A model generated the notes under the pieces. It ran no database searches. It worked only from the letters and a program-made list of their open reading frames with translations, and had not been told where the DNA came from. A DNA stretch of 64,000 bases from Bretschneidera sinensis (Eukaryota; Streptophyta; Magnoliopsida; Brassicales; Akaniaceae): the NCBI GenBank assembly GCA_023935145.1, contig CM043700.1, positions 27,332,001 through 27,396,000 of the forward strand, in the 5' to 3' direction. The position numbers were made by a program, and so were the translations under genes. The stretch's first letter is position 1. Each line of letters begins with the position of its first letter. This document shows positions 23,636-36,837 of the stretch, in pieces.

Positions 23636-25768
23636 ATGATCGATCCAGGTTTTTCCCAGAAGTCATCTCGCTTAACTGCTAAATTAAATTACTGTGCCAT
23701 GCCACCTCTTGGGGGTAGTAGTAGCTATGTGTTGAAAAGGAAGGGAATTCCTCATGTTGTGTCTCCAAATAGAACATCACCAAATTTGGCAGTGGAAATT
23801 TTAGATGCATGGGATGATGAATATGATGGGGTCATTATTGATCCACAAAGCTTACCCTTAAGCGCAAATGCTTTTGCATCTGCCCTTCGTGCATCTCTTT
23901 CCAACTGGCAGTTGAAGGTTTGATGCAGGTCACAAACACCTTATTATTGGGCATGAACGAATTCACATATTTACTGATTAATTCATGTGGGATGCAGGCG
24001 AAAAAGGGAATATGGCTCAAAATATTATCAGAGCAAGCAGATCTTGTTCCAATTGCAATCCAGGTAGAAAGAAATTCCAAATTTTTATTGACTCTCAACA
24101 CTCAACAGAACAAGTCTATTTGTTTTTCTGTCGTCTTTTTCTTTTTTATAAACTTTTTTGCTTCTTGGGTTTCAGGAGGGTTTTAATTACCACCAAGCAG
24201 AACCAGGATATGTCATGTTAACGTACTGGATTTCTAAGGAACCTTGCACGCTCCCTGCCAGCCCTTCGCATCAGATTGGTGTAGGAGCATTTGTTATCAA
24301 TGAAAAAAGAGAGGTGTCATTTTTATTTGTATTACAATTAATACCCTTTTTTCTATATATTTTCTCCTGCTTAGGGGGTGTTTGCACTGAATCAGTATAT
24401 TTCTGTAAACTTTCTTTGATGTTATAACTTCTCGATATGGCAAATTTGACAAACATTAATTTAGGTCCTCGTGGTAAAAGAAAAATGTCCCTGCAGTTGC
24501 TCTGGCGTATGGAAGTTGCCTACTGGTTATATCAATAAGGTGCTTCTTTTAAATTACTACATTTATTTCAATACCATAAGTTTTTTTTTTCTTCTTTTTT
24601 GTTTTGTTAAAAAAAAAAGGTACTTCTTCAAAGGAAATAACAAGCTATAGTCATCTCAGAGTGAAGATATCTTCTCTGGAGCAATAAGAGAAGTGAAAGA
24701 AGAAACTGGTGTAAGTACATGATCTTTTAGTCTACTGCTATATCATTGTTAATTTATCTTTTCTATTGGTGTTTAGAATAGCACAAAAAAGTAAAGAAAA
24801 TAGACATGTGACTCGGATATAAAACTCTTATATCCATGGACAATGATGACAGATGTTTCACTGTATCAAGATTTCGAGAGATAGAACTCTCAAGTTCTAA
24901 CTCATATACATCCAAATTTCGACTTTACAAAACTGAATAGAAAAAATAACAAAACTCTATTATATACCCATATTGCGAGATCTTCGTCTCCGCACTTCCT
25001 TACTAACTAATCGAATCCGCACAAACAACGAGCCTAAACAATAAGTTTCTGGTGAACTTTTTCTATCACTCCGCTCCGAAAAAACACTTTTGATAGTTGA
25101 TTGAGTTTAAAGAATTTAAGCCATAACTTATAATTAAGTACTATCCTACTTGGATTGCTAATTATAAGTTGTATTTTCTCTTTGTAGATTGACACAATTT
25201 TCATACAAATGGTTGCTTTCAGGTAATAAAAAATAATCTCCTTTCATTTAACAAGTATTAGTTTCCCATCTAATGTAGTGCAAGAGGAAAAAAAATGACT
25301 TATTGGAGGTACATAATATCCTGATCAGTGGTTACTTTCCTTTTTGCATGCGTATGTGCAATTTGATAGACATGCCCACCTTGTAGCTTTTGAGAAGTCG
25401 GATTTGCTTTTTGTGTGCATGCTTAAGCCATTGTCCTATGAAATCACAATTGATGAGAAGGAGATTCAAGCTGCTAAGGTAATTAATTAATTCTTATGTG
25501 AAAAAAATGTTTTTTTTTTAATTTAGTAATTAATTTTTTTTAGCTGATTAAGCTGTTTCTGTTGTGAATTGTGATTCATCAGTGGATGGGTCTTGATGAA
25601 TTCATCGAGCAACCCTTTTATGAAGAAGACCACATGACAAAACAGATGATCCATATTTGTATTGCAGCACATGAAAATCGTTACAATGGGTTCATTGCGC
25701 ATCAGCTGACCTCAAAACTTGATGGAAACCTTTCATATTTGTATTGTGATGGTTTTAACAAATTTTAA
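23636..25768 (+). CDS. NUDX8: Nudix hydrolase, NUDX8-like
   Basis: Eight exons (23636-23917, 23998-24063, 24176-24313, 24465-24539, 24660-24710, 25188-25222, 25370-25478, 25583-25768) sum to 942 nt, 313 residues, with GT-AG junctions. The pre-Nudix region has ILDAWDDEYDGVIIDP, KKGIWLKILSEQADLVPIAI and EGFNYHQAEPGYVMLTYW; the core has HQIGVGAFVINEKREVLVVKEK. The Nudix box spans the exon 4/5 junction and is complete: G-x5-E-x7-R-E-V-K-E-E-T-G-I, so the metal-binding glutamates are present. The family hydrolyses nucleoside diphosphates linked to another moiety; the physiological substrate of the NUDX8 group is not settled. Related proteins usually have an extra N-terminal, often plastid-targeting, exon. 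None is evident here, so the ATG at 23636 may not be the true start (an intron acceptor CAG lies at about 23652). AATAAA follows at 25797-25802. Confidence 0.88.
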
Positions 25769-25796
25769 TTAGAGCACTGATCAATTTGTATTATAT

Positions 25797-25802
25797 AATA
25801 AA
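25797..25802 (+). terminator. Candidate poly(A) signal of the Nudix gene
   Basis: AATAAA 29 bp after the stop codon. Plant signals are loose, so this is a likely but unproven site. Confidence 0.4.
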
Positions 25803-28800
25803 AGAAATATGAGATTTGGTATTATTAATTGTTGAAACATGAACGATAAAAATAAATATAATAACAAAAATAAATTTAAAACAATTGCACACAAAGTATA
25901 AATTGTTCGACCAATTAAACATTCATCTACGAGAAAGAAAAGAAAAATTCATTATTAAAAATAAAAAAATACAACAATATGTTTTTTAAACCGAAATGCC
26001 GTTTATATATTATGTTACAAAACGAATTATAAAATTTTACTTGTCTCGGTCTTGTTACAGATTGGGTTTATCGATTTAACTTTTTGTTTCGTGAATTAAA
26101 TCTTATTTTTTTTCTTTCAAATTTCTCTCAAAATAAATATATTTCAAAATTAATTAATATAATAAAAGCTTTAACGTCAAGGACTAATCAATCAAATAGA
26201 AATATCGGTCCAATTAAAAATGAGTCAAACCATGCGGTTGTGGTTTTCCACCTCTCTCGAATGCGCTAATGGTTTTTAGGTGTTAGAATTTGGGACTTCG
26301 GATGCAAAACAAAATCAAACTAGGTAGGCGTTATTAATTAATTTTCTGAAGGGAGGTATCATTTATGAAGAAAAATCATTAAAATATTATTACCCACATG
26401 AAAACACAAATGAAAAAGAGGTCACATGGCTCCTCAAAGAAAAGAAAAAGGGATCATAACAACTCATATGGCATAAATTCTTACTATTCTAGAGACGACC
26501 CAAACCGCACCTTCCATGAAACTCGTGTTTCTTTCTTTTACATAAAATTTTTCTTTCAAATTTACACGTCACATAAGCCTTGTGACTTGTGATTGCCACT
26601 TTGAAAAATAACTTTAGCCACGTGTAATCCACCAATCACGAAATTTGTTAAGTTAACTCAGTAGAGCTCTCAAAATTGTTATCTAAATAAAACACCCAAA
26701 ATAGGCTAATAAATAAGTGATATATTTAAAAATTTAATTAGTAAATTATTGTTTTATTCTTAAAAATTATTATAAGGTACTAATGACGAATATAATATTA
26801 CTTTTAATCGGTTAATGCTATAGAAAAAATTGAAGAAAATGACACAAATATACCCTTAATTGTGCTCTATCAATCATGCCCATGTCACAAGAATAAAAAA
26901 AACAAAAAAAAAACCCTTAATGTTTTTCTTTTTTTCAAAAAATGTGATTGAGGTTTTGACTTTGTTAATTTGAAACAATTTAAATTATTGATTTAATTTC
27001 AATCAAATTTTGATCAACAAATTATCAGACAATTCAATATATTTACTAACTTAACACCTTAGATGATTAATTATCTGACTGTACATATAACAAAAAAAAA
27101 ACGCATCTCTTTATCTAATTGAAATTTAGTTATAATTTAGCAAAAACCCTAAACTAAAAAAAGTACAATTAAACCAAAAATAAAATATATCGAATGTTAC
27201 TACCATATTAGAGCATGAATTGGGAGACGGTGATGCATGACCAAAAAAGAAAAAGGTGCTACTGTTATTTATTGCCTTATTGGGTCACATTAAGCTGCCT
27301 CCTGTTAATGAAGGTAAAAACTGAGGCACAATAACAAATGGATTAAATCAAACAATAATTTTTCCAAACTAATTAATTTGTCAAAAAAATCCCAAAGGAA
27401 GGAGGAGGAAGAGCATATTTTGGTAACTCGTTAATTCTGCTACTTCCTCTACAAGATTATTTCTTGCTGCAAAAGAAAAAAAATCTTCTAATTTATTAAA
27501 ATTATTTTTTTTCTCTCTCATTAATTATGTATAAACTATAAAATTTTGTAAAACTTACACACTTGTGTCTCAAGTTAAAATTTCTCCTCACCTCTAAAGA
27601 AAAATGTTTTCTTTCCGGTTGACCACAAACTTTATAACTTGAATTGATCAGTATTAGGGTGTGTTTAAGATTAAACTTAAGGCATTGACTAAAATCAATT
27701 TTACTTTTAATTATTTTAAATTATTTACTTTAATCAAATCCCAAACAACATCTATAAACAATTAAACATACAATCCTTGGCTACTAATGATCTTGTGGTA
27801 GCCAATAGGAATAAACAACCACATCTTGATCCTAATCTGGTTTTTAATTAACAAGTGAACTCCAATTTAAAATTAATTATTTAGTTTGGACATTTCTGGA
27901 GATTTAAAATTATTTCTTTTGACTATGAAGGTCAGTGCCCACATGAACTCCAACTTATTTAGTCCCAAAATAGTAAAATAACACTCATGTTACCATATAT
28001 CATTTTGATGTGTAATCAGACCAACGAAACCTCATCGTTGTAAAAAGATGGAAAAAGACATTTTTTGTCTTCGTTCAATCTCTTCTAAAACAATTATTGG
28101 GATCAATATTTTACTTCATAAACTTTTAATTATTTCAGTTTAATATATAAATTTTTAAGATCATCAAAAGTAAACAATTCGGTAGATATTCTCTCAATTA
28201 TTCAATGAATAAAATTCATAAAAAATCACGTAAGATAGTAGATATATAAATTTTTTATTTTATTTTTCATCAGAATTGTAGTGTTTAAGTAAACTTTCGT
28301 TAAGTGATTGATAAAATCTTTATCGGAATGATTTGATTATATGAAAAAAAAAATTTACTCCATTTCATATGGTGTCTAAATAATTTTTTGTTTTGTGATT
28401 GGCTTTTCGTTGAAATAGTTTTATTTTGACAAACTTTAAAAAAAATTATATTAAATATTAAATTGAATCAAATAAAAATTTAGAAAGTAAAGCAATCATG
28501 TTTTCAAAGTAAATTCATCGAATTCGGTACATGTTTGGGAAACGATTTTGTGTCTAAATTCCAATTCTTTTTTGGTGATAAATTTTTTATACTAAATTCC
28601 AAAATATAAGTGTGCACCAACTTACGTAGCCCATCTAAATATTGGTGATCCCACATATTTAGTTCTGTAGAAATTATTATGAAATTGAAAAAATTCATTC
28701 ATAATTATGAAAACATTGAATAATAATTTGGTATTTAATTTTTTAAAAATAATTACTACTTAATTTTTTTATAAATATTAATGAATTTTCCCAATACCAC

Positions 28801-29770
28801 TAAACAATCTATCTAGAACATGTATTTATTCTCCCATACTTGTTAAAATCACGTAATAACACTTCGTTTAATATAAACTTAAGTATAAAATTCATTCATT
28901 TTCAAATGAATTGAAATTAGAATTCATTCGTAAATGAATTCATAGTTCATTTTCAAATGAAATGAAATTAGAATTCATTTGTAAATAAACTTATATTTCA
29001 TTTTCAAATGAATTGAAACTAGTTTAAATTCATATACAAATGAACTCAAATGAATTTTCGTGTTTGGTTTATATAGAATTAAAATGAACTTTGTGTTTGG
29101 GATCAACCAATAATTCAATTCATTTTTTTTTAAATTTGACTTAATACCATCAATTATATCACGTTTTAATTCATTTATCATATAGATTTTAATTTTATTG
29201 ATATTATTTAAAAAATTAATACTATTTACCTTTTCAATTCACAAGATGAATTTATAATAAAAAATAAAATTTAATTTTTTTTGCTAGATTAAATATGAAA
29301 ATTAAATGTTAATTTAACCTTTTTTGTATAAAAAAATGTTAGTTTTACATAAATTTAAATATAGTAATATATTCATTTTATTTTTATAACATATTTTTTT
29401 ATTTTTTTTATTTTATTCTAAAACAATAAAAAAAATCAAAAGTTTGATGTTTCTAACTAAATATAGATTAAGCAAACATGAAAGACAGAGATAAATAATG
29501 AAAAGAAAATAAAAAAAAGAAAAGAGTAGTAAAGAAAAGAGTAATTTTATTCTTCTAATTTTATAAAAATTTATATGTTAAAAATAAATTTTACAACTTA
29601 TTAATAAATCAAATACCTAAACAATTTATTTGTAAATAAATTTTACATTTATTAACCGATCGAGCACAATTCCGAAAAGCTTATTTTCTTATTCGTCACT
29701 TTTTGAATGACCTGTGTTGTCAAAAACCACGAAAAGAGACGAAAACAACGTCTGGCCTCGCCACCTGTTT
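25803..29770. other. Intergenic DNA
   Basis: AT-rich, with many short spurious frames and homopolymer runs. It contains the short tandem array at 28890-29045. No conserved protein, tRNA or intact mobile element was recognised. Confidence 0.6.
28890..29045. repeat. Three-copy, about 51-bp tandem repeat
   Basis: TTCATTTTCAAATGAA followed by TTGAAA-TAG recurs near 28896, 28946 and 28996. The core TTCATTTGAAAATGAA-like sequence is itself nearly palindromic. Confidence 0.8.
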
Positions 29771-29775
29771 CACTC

Positions 29776-29785
29776 TTATAAAAAC
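29776..29785 (+). promoter_or_regulatory. Candidate TATA box of the PFK gene
   Basis: TTATAAAAA about 165 bp before the PFK start codon. The position suits a short 5' UTR; the functional role is inferred. Confidence 0.4.
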
Positions 29786-29946
29786 CGATTTCAGAAACCC
29801 AAATGCACAAAATAAAAACCTGTTTTTCTAGTAATTTTACAAAAAGCTAATTTTGTGTTTTTGTTTTCATTTTTAGTCAAATTGTCTCCTACAAATATGG
29901 ACATCCATGTTTCTTTCGCTCCAAATTCGTTTTTGTCTGCCATTGA

Positions 29947-32900
29947 ATGGAATCAATTTATGCTTCGTCACCAACCTCTTGTCTGAAATCGAACTTTTCT
30001 TTGCAGTCGAGTTTTAGGATCCCCATTCTTGGTTTGAGGAAGTTCTGTTCTTTGAGTTTCGGTTCGAGTTCAGATAAGCGAATCGGGTCCCCAAGAGGAA
30101 TGATGGGTTCCTTAGGAAATTCTAGCCCAAAGATCGTGACTGGTCCTGCTGGTTATGTCCTCGAAGATGTTCCTCACTTGACCGATTACATTCCTGATCT
30201 TCCTGTACGTTTTTTTTACTCTATACGTATATACTATATGTTTATATCTACGTACTTACATGTATCTATGTATTTATATATGTGTGTTTGTTTGTGGATT
30301 GATTGTGCATTAATCATTCATTGATTGTCTTCGTAAGAAAACGAGGGTAAAGGAAAAGAAAATAACGATTGTTTTGAATTTTATAGCTCGAGTTTATTTT
30401 TTAAAATTTATTAAAGATTTAATCAAATCAAATCACTTATTAATTGATTTTTAGTTATTGTTTAATAACATTTAATGTTTGATTAAGTTTAAGCTGACCC
30501 AAATTTGGCCGTATGTTTTTTTGTTCTGGATTCACAAAAGAAAGGAGAAAATTAACTTAATCAACTTCTTCATTTTGACCAACCCATTTAACGTTTTATT
30601 TATATTTTTTTTCAGCAACCAATCAGAGTAAGTCTATGCAATGTCCTGTTTCGGTTCTTATCACTATTCTAGATTTCCCCTCTTTTAAGAGAAAAAAATT
30701 CATGTGAGAGATTCTGTTTTTAAATCATCCATGCATTTTTTTCCCTCTAATTTCCTTTTATGTGGACCGTTAAACTGTGTCAAGCTCACACTTTCGGTAA
30801 ATGGGATTCTGTAATACTTTGCTTGTAGAGTCGTGTTCCCTCAATGTGTTACATATGAAGTTCCTAATTGCGCCAAGTAGGGGCGGAAGTATTTAATACT
30901 TAATTTTGTTTAACTTGTGATTTTATCCTATCTTTCCTGATCGTATGCTGGAGATTATATTATGGATGTTTTAAGGTTCATCATGTTGGTTCTTCTGTCT
31001 AATTAATTGGTGCTTAGCCAAAAGAAGAAAAATTGGCGGGTTATTATTAATTTCTGCTCTTTAATTGAATCAAGGCTCAGATTTGTTCTTTGCTAATACT
31101 GTCTCATGGGAAGGAAACTTGTTTGATGCGTATTGGTTCTTAAATTTCATCTCTTTTGGTGTTGCAGACGTATCCCAATCCACTGCAAGACAATGCTGCA
31201 TACTCAGTTGTTAAGTAAGTGTCTTCACTTCATTTGCCCAAAAAAAGGGATTTTTCTTCTGAAATTGTTCTACTTTTGTTTCTAACCCTTTCGTTTGCTG
31301 CTTTCTGTTCATGTTGACATTATATTAGTGTTCATTGGAATTTTCTGTTTTCTCAGGCAGTACTTTGTCGATGTAGATGACACTGTTCCACGAAAGGTCA
31401 GCCACACTTGGACTTTCCTTGTGTCTTCACCTTTTTTTTCATGGTTAAAAATTCCATGCATGTTCGAAATTTCAGTTTGTCTGGATGCAAATCATATCTT
31501 AACTAATTGCCTTCTTTATTGACGGAAAAAGTGCCTTTAAAGGGTGTGCCTTGACATATGTGCTAGTGTAATTTGTGTATTGAGAGGTGGTAGCAAATTA
31601 GTAGTCTTAATGGTTATTTTTTCTTGAATAAGTTCATGCATATTTTCAAAGTCTGGCGACAGGAATGGTTTTCCTCTGATGACTATACCTGGAATGGAAA
31701 ATTGCAGATGGTTATTGTGTACACCCTCTAGGCATATTTCTTGAGTTACAGGTAGTAGCCATGTGGGTTGTGTAGCAGTGTAGGCATGACATATGATATA
31801 GAAAACTGAAACTTTTATCTAGCCTTATGTTACTTTTCTCTTTTCTTCTTCTATAGGTTGTTGTTCACAAGGATCGTCCGAGAGGGATGCATTTCCGACG
31901 TGCTGGACCCCGCCAAAAGGTATGTCCTTTATGTGCCTTATGCATGATATTGGAAATGGTAAGATGTAGTGTGATTATTTTTAGTGAATCATGCTGGATG
32001 TTTAATGTTTTGCAGGTGTATTTTGAGTCAGATGATGTTCATGCTTGTATTGTTACATGCGGTGGTCTATGCCCTGGACTCAACACTGTGATTAGAGAAA
32101 TAGTGTGCGGCTTGGCCGGCATGTATGGTGTGAAGAGAATCCTCGGGATAGATGTAAGTTATTATTACAACCCTTACTTTAATACTCTTCGTGAAGTTTA
32201 CTTCCGCATCACTCCCCAGTCCCCAGCAGGGGGAAGAAAGCTTTCTTCCATAAAAAAAGTGAGATCTTCCAGTGGAAAGTAAATGTTGTGTTTTACATGC
32301 TGTGCATACATTTTCTCTTTTCCATGAGTATTTTGGTTGCTGTTTCTGGGGCTTTCTGGCTCTTAGCAATCTGAGAAAATTTGAATACCCTTTTGCATTA
32401 GAAATATTGAATTTTACTTTTCACATTTTAACTCTCTAATTTTTTTAACCTAAGGAGAGAGTTATAATAATCATCTTTTTCCTTTTTAAAAGGCATGCTA
32501 TATTTAATAAATATTTTCTTGTCACTTTTACACGTGTAAAAGAAGTTTCATATATGCTAATTAATAAGTAATTTTCCAAGCACTAGATGAGTCAACTGCT
32601 AGTTTTTAAGTTTTAGAGACTTTCCTTAGTCTAACACCATTGAATTGAGTGTATCAAGTGATTTTTTGGGCATAATTAATGAATTCTGCAGGGAGGATAC
32701 AAGGGCTTTTATGCTAAAAATACAATCCCCTTGAACGCTAAGGTTGTGAATGATATCCATAAACGTGGTGGGACCATCATTGGGACATCACGAGGTGGCC
32801 AGGATACTACAAAGATAGTTGACAGCATCCAGGATAGGGGAATTAATCAGGTTTTCGAAAGATATATTCTATTACCAAATTGTTTGCAAGTTTAGAGTTA

Positions 32901-35900
32901 TAAGCATATATCATTATTTGGACACGACATTGATTTAGTTTTTGGGAAAACTCAGGTTTACATAATTGGTGGAGATGGAACTCAGAGAGGGGCATCACTT
33001 ATATTTGAGGTAATTTCCTTCAGTATAATATTAGTAGTGATTGGTTACTTGTGCTCCTTCATCTTGCAGACTGGGATATGGGCTCTGCTTTTGCCCCCTT
33101 CTTTTTTTAAAACCTTAAATTAGTTATAGTCAATATATAGATTTAAATCATTGATTGTGCAGGAAATTAGAAGACGCAGCCTCAAAGTTGCAGTTGCTGG
33201 AATCCCCAAAACCATTGATAATGACATTCCTGTAATGTCTCTCCTTGGTCCACTTTTGGACTGTTACTGAGTTAAATATTACAACTTTTACAAGGCTGTT
33301 ACATATTAATACTTATATCACACGGCGATTACACGTTCTCAAGATTGTTTCTTACATGATAGGTTATCGACAAGTCCTTTGGTTTTGATTCTGCTGTTGA
33401 GGAGGCTCAACGTGCTATCAATGCAGCACATGTAGAAGCTGAAAGTATTGAGAATGGAATTGGTGTTGTGAAGTTAATGGGTCGCTACAGTGGTAAACTC
33501 TTGCTTTTATTCAAGTTCATCATGTCTTAATATACATAGCAAGGACTTGAAGTAGTGTTATTCCTACAATATCTTGTCAACATTCGATTGACATCGGGTA
33601 TTTGTGTTAGTATTAGTTGATTTGTCCTAACAAAAAGTATTTTCTGCTCATAACCTTTTCTTAAATTTTTTAAAAAAGGTTTTGTTAAGTTTGACGAAGC
33701 TCTTTCTCTTATCAAATCAAGAAAACATACTTGTCTGATAAGTTATAGTGTTTAAGCGAAAATGTTGGCTTACCATCATTCATATTTGACTTTTAGAGGT
33801 GACCGTCGATACATATTGTTGATGTTTATAAGAGTGAATAGCATACTAACTCTAAGGTTAGTAGTCATATATATAGAGAACATAATAATGAGAAAATATA
33901 TAAACACTTTTAACACTCCTAACCCTAATATTCCTAACACTTCCCCTCAAGTTGGAACATATACATGCATCAACTTGTTACAAATAGACCCATATCATAA
34001 CAATAACCCATCCAATCTGATACGAATAAATCCAAACCCAAAAAAAAAAAAAAAACCTATTTAGGCCACCAAGACTTAATAACATTGGATCAACATGATC
34101 CATGGACAATATCCAGGGACACCGGATGAACAAGACTTTGACTTTGATGCTATAATCAATGAGTCAGTAGGATAACAATATCAACATAGGTTGGAACAGG
34201 TTGACAACATCAACGTCGGGTCAACAACATCAACACAAAGGTGAGGAACTCTTCTTTAGGAACGGTTAAGAACTCTTCCTCAGGAACTTCAGGAATTCCT
34301 ATTTTCTCTTCTTTAGGGGGAGTGTTGAGATGGGAACCAAATTGCGTCGGAGATGCAGACAGATCGCGTCAGTGAAGACCTGTGTACGGAGTTGTTGTGC
34401 ATGACGCTAGGGAAAATGAACAGACGAACGCACCGGAGAAGACAGGGGCGCTCCAGAATCACGCTGAAGAAAAAAAGAGGTGACGACAGAAAGTGTTTGG
34501 TGGGGTGATTGACAATAGACCTGTAGCTATTCTAAAACTAGGGTTTCTATTTTTTTTCTTTTGTTTATGTGTTTTTATTTATTTTTAGAGTTTACTCCGA
34601 CCACTAGTTCCCAAGATGCTCTTATACCATGTTGATGTTTATAAGAATGAATAGTCTACTAACCCTAAGGTTAGCAGTCATATATACAAAGAATATAATA
34701 GTGAGAAAATACATAAGTACCCTTAACACTCCTAACCCTAATATCCCTAACACATATTATTGATGGATTTGTTTCATTTGATACAAGAGTTTGATTAAGA
34801 TTCTAAGCTAGAAGGCCAAATACTTTCTGACATTTTGATCGTGGCTCGTAAACTTCTCTTCCCTGGTTAACAAGAGTATTGTACTGCATTCCCTTTTCTT
34901 CATTTGCCAGTTGGAACTAGGTTATGATAATCTCGAATTCTAGGATCTAAGCTGAATTAGTGGTGCAGGGTTCATTGCGATGTATGCTACTCTTGCAAGC
35001 CGAGATGTCGACTGTTGCTTGATTCCAGAGTCACCTTTTTATCTTGAAGGGGAGGGTGGACTTTTTGAATTCATTGAAAAACGACTGAAGGAAAATGGAC
35101 ACATGGTTATCGTGATTGCCGAAGGTGCAGGACAGGAATTGGTATCTGAGAGCTTTCAGTCAATGAATCTTAAGGATGCTTCAGGAAATAAGCTTCTTCA
35201 AGATGTTGGGCTGTGGATATCACAGAAGATCAAGGTATTTCTTAGTATTTCTTTTTCTTTTCTAGTATCAACTCAGGAATGATTCTTTACAATTGAGGAA
35301 GCAATATGGCAATCCATGTAATGTTAGTGTATGTTTTGGGGTATTTGGATGACAGAGATGAAGGTATCCCCCATTAATACTGAAATATCGTTAATTAAAT
35401 GATTTAGTTTTTTAAAAGCCCATCTCTTTTTTAGTGATTGGAAGGACATAGCATGTGGGTTCTATGTAATCTTGATAGCAGATTCCAACTTTAAAGCCTC
35501 CATAGCAAATCATTTTCCTTCATCCCGAAATTTGTATATAAACACACACACATACACGTCGTTTAGGGCTTGAAATATTCAGATAAATTCATTTGTTCTA
35601 TCCCCGTCTTCTGCAGGATTATTTTTCAAAACAAAACAAGATGGTCATAAACCTCAAATTCATAGGTTGGTACACATTTTCACTGATATATTTGAATTGC
35701 AGAAGCTTGTCGTTTTTTTGGTATATTAGCGGGGAGGGGGATCGAACCGGGTCTCCTAAATGGAGGATCCGGAGGTAACCACTAAGCCAAGAGGTTGTGA
35801 TCAGAAGCTTGTCGTTTGCTGATATGAATAAGCAATTTTTTTTGTCTGGCAGATCCTACATACATGATTCGCGCTATTCCTAGCAATGCATCTGATAATG

Positions 35901-36699
35901 TGTACTGCACACTTCTTGCTCAAAGTGCTGTGCATGGAGCAATGGCGGGCTACACAGGCTTTACAGTTGGTCTTGTCAATGGCAGACATACTTACATTCC
36001 CTTCTATGTGAGTTCTTCGTGTACATATAATGAGTTTTGGTTTTAATTTTCCAAATGCTCAAAGTTGTCTCACGTCTTTTGGTCTTAAGATTCTTGCTCA
36101 TGCACTATAGTCTGCGTGAAGATTTTCTGGAACAGCTTTTGTAGTTAGCTTTTTAACTTGAACCTTTTACTTTTCTTGCTGCTGTGTTTCTTCTGCTTCT
36201 CCTTTCTTATTTTATTTTTTCAATAAGTCAGTCAGCATCTAACATTTATTAGGATGGAAAATCGTTTGAAAGAGCTTTGTGGCTAATGTTGCTGCATTCT
36301 CTGCAATTGTGAACAACATCCATTTCTGTCCATTGAGCTATATGCGTTCGATAACTTTTTTGTCTTCAAATTCTGTGTGCGAGAGAGAGAGTGTGTGTGT
36401 CTCTCTCGGTATCTGAAATTCATGTTTTACATTGACATGATTGTTGGATGGTTGCTTTGCAGCGTATCACTGAAAAACAGAACAAGGTTGTGATTACTGA
36501 TAGGATGTGGGCAAGGCTTCTGTCTTCGACAAATCAGCCAAGTTTTTTGAGTGCTAAAGATGTCATCGTAGACAAGAAAGAGGAAGAACCTGTAAACCAG
36601 TTGCTGGACGATGCGACTTGCAATGAATCTCCAAGCCACTTGCTGGCAGATGCGACTTCCAACGATGACAGTTTGGTGAAAAAAGAGATCACCCTTTGA
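29947..36699 (+). CDS. PFK3: ATP-dependent 6-phosphofructokinase, plant PFK3-like
   Basis: Thirteen exons (29947-30204, 31168-31214, 31357-31396, 31857-31919, 32016-32153, 32692-32850, 32956-33009, 33163-33231, 33363-33492, 34969-35234, 35617-35665, 35853-36007, 36463-36699) sum to 1665 nt, 554 residues, all with GT-AG junctions. The enzyme phosphorylates fructose 6-phosphate to the 1,6-bisphosphate in glycolysis. Visible motifs are [16 protein letters not shown] (ATP site), GGDGTQRGA (ATP-type; PPi-dependent enzymes carry GGDD), [12 protein letters not shown] (catalytic Asp), [23 protein letters not shown] and [23 protein letters not shown]. The first roughly 60 residues are Ser-rich with few acidic residues and may be a plastid transit peptide, or translation may start at a later Met (MMGSLG). 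Cytosolic or plastid location is therefore unsettled. Introns 9 and 11 carry inserted elements. Confidence 0.96.
33817..33939 (-). repeat. LTR (3' in element sense) of the TRIM-like element
   Basis: TG..CA-bounded 123-bp repeat on the host-left side, next to the CATAT target duplication. Confidence 0.88.
34630..34752 (-). repeat. LTR (5' in element sense) of the TRIM-like element
   Basis: Second copy of the 123-bp repeat, next to the primer-binding site at about 34618-34629 and the right-hand CATAT. Confidence 0.88.
35716..35801 (-). mobile_element. Very short tRNA-derived SINE in PFK intron 11
   Basis: On the minus strand an 86-bp body contains TGGCTTAGTGGT (RNA polymerase III A box) and GGTTCGATCCC (B box), correctly ordered and about 30 bp apart, followed by a short A-rich end. 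It is bounded by perfect 16-bp direct repeats CAGAAGCTTGTCGTTT (35700-35715 and 35802-35817), the target duplications of LINE-type integration. The body has little beyond the tRNA-like head, unlike most plant SINEs. Antisense to PFK. Confidence 0.85.
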
Positions 36700-36837
36700 A
36701 TGAGATTGGTAGATAAGTGTTCTTGTCATTGGTTAGTCTACAATTAAAGAGTACCCTGCTTTCTTCATAATTTTCCTAAGTTCCCTGATTGATTCTGGTT
36801 GTCTATTTCTGCCTCTAGCTTCAGTGAAGGTCATGTG

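Larger units (their letters stand above)
33817..34752 (-). mobile_element. TRIM-like miniature LTR retrotransposon in PFK intron 9
   Basis: Two direct repeats of 123 bp lie at 33817-33939 and 34630-34752, flanked by the 5-bp target duplication CATAT (33812-33816 and 34753-34757). On the minus strand each LTR begins TGTTAG and ends CAACA. Directly after the LTR comes TGGTATAAGAGC, a primer-binding site of the initiator Met-tRNA type, and the other LTR is preceded by the purine tract TTGAGGGGAAG. The 690-bp interior has no protein-coding frame, so mobilisation would have needed proteins in trans. Total length is 936 bp, within the range of terminal-repeat retrotransposons in miniature. It is antisense to the host gene. 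Confidence 0.9.

Noticed and set aside
24780..25090. Possible retroelement fragment in Nudix intron 5
   Set aside because: Composition differs slightly from the flanks but no ends, duplications or coding text could be identified.
34317..34335. Purine tract followed by TGTTGAGATGG inside the PFK intron element, resembling an LTR start
   Set aside because: No second copy exists; the real LTRs are defined by the 123-bp repeats and the CATAT duplication.
35716..35801. Functional tRNA gene
   Set aside because: A and B boxes are present but no acceptor-stem pairing is evident, and the perfect flanking duplications with an A-rich end fit a SINE.
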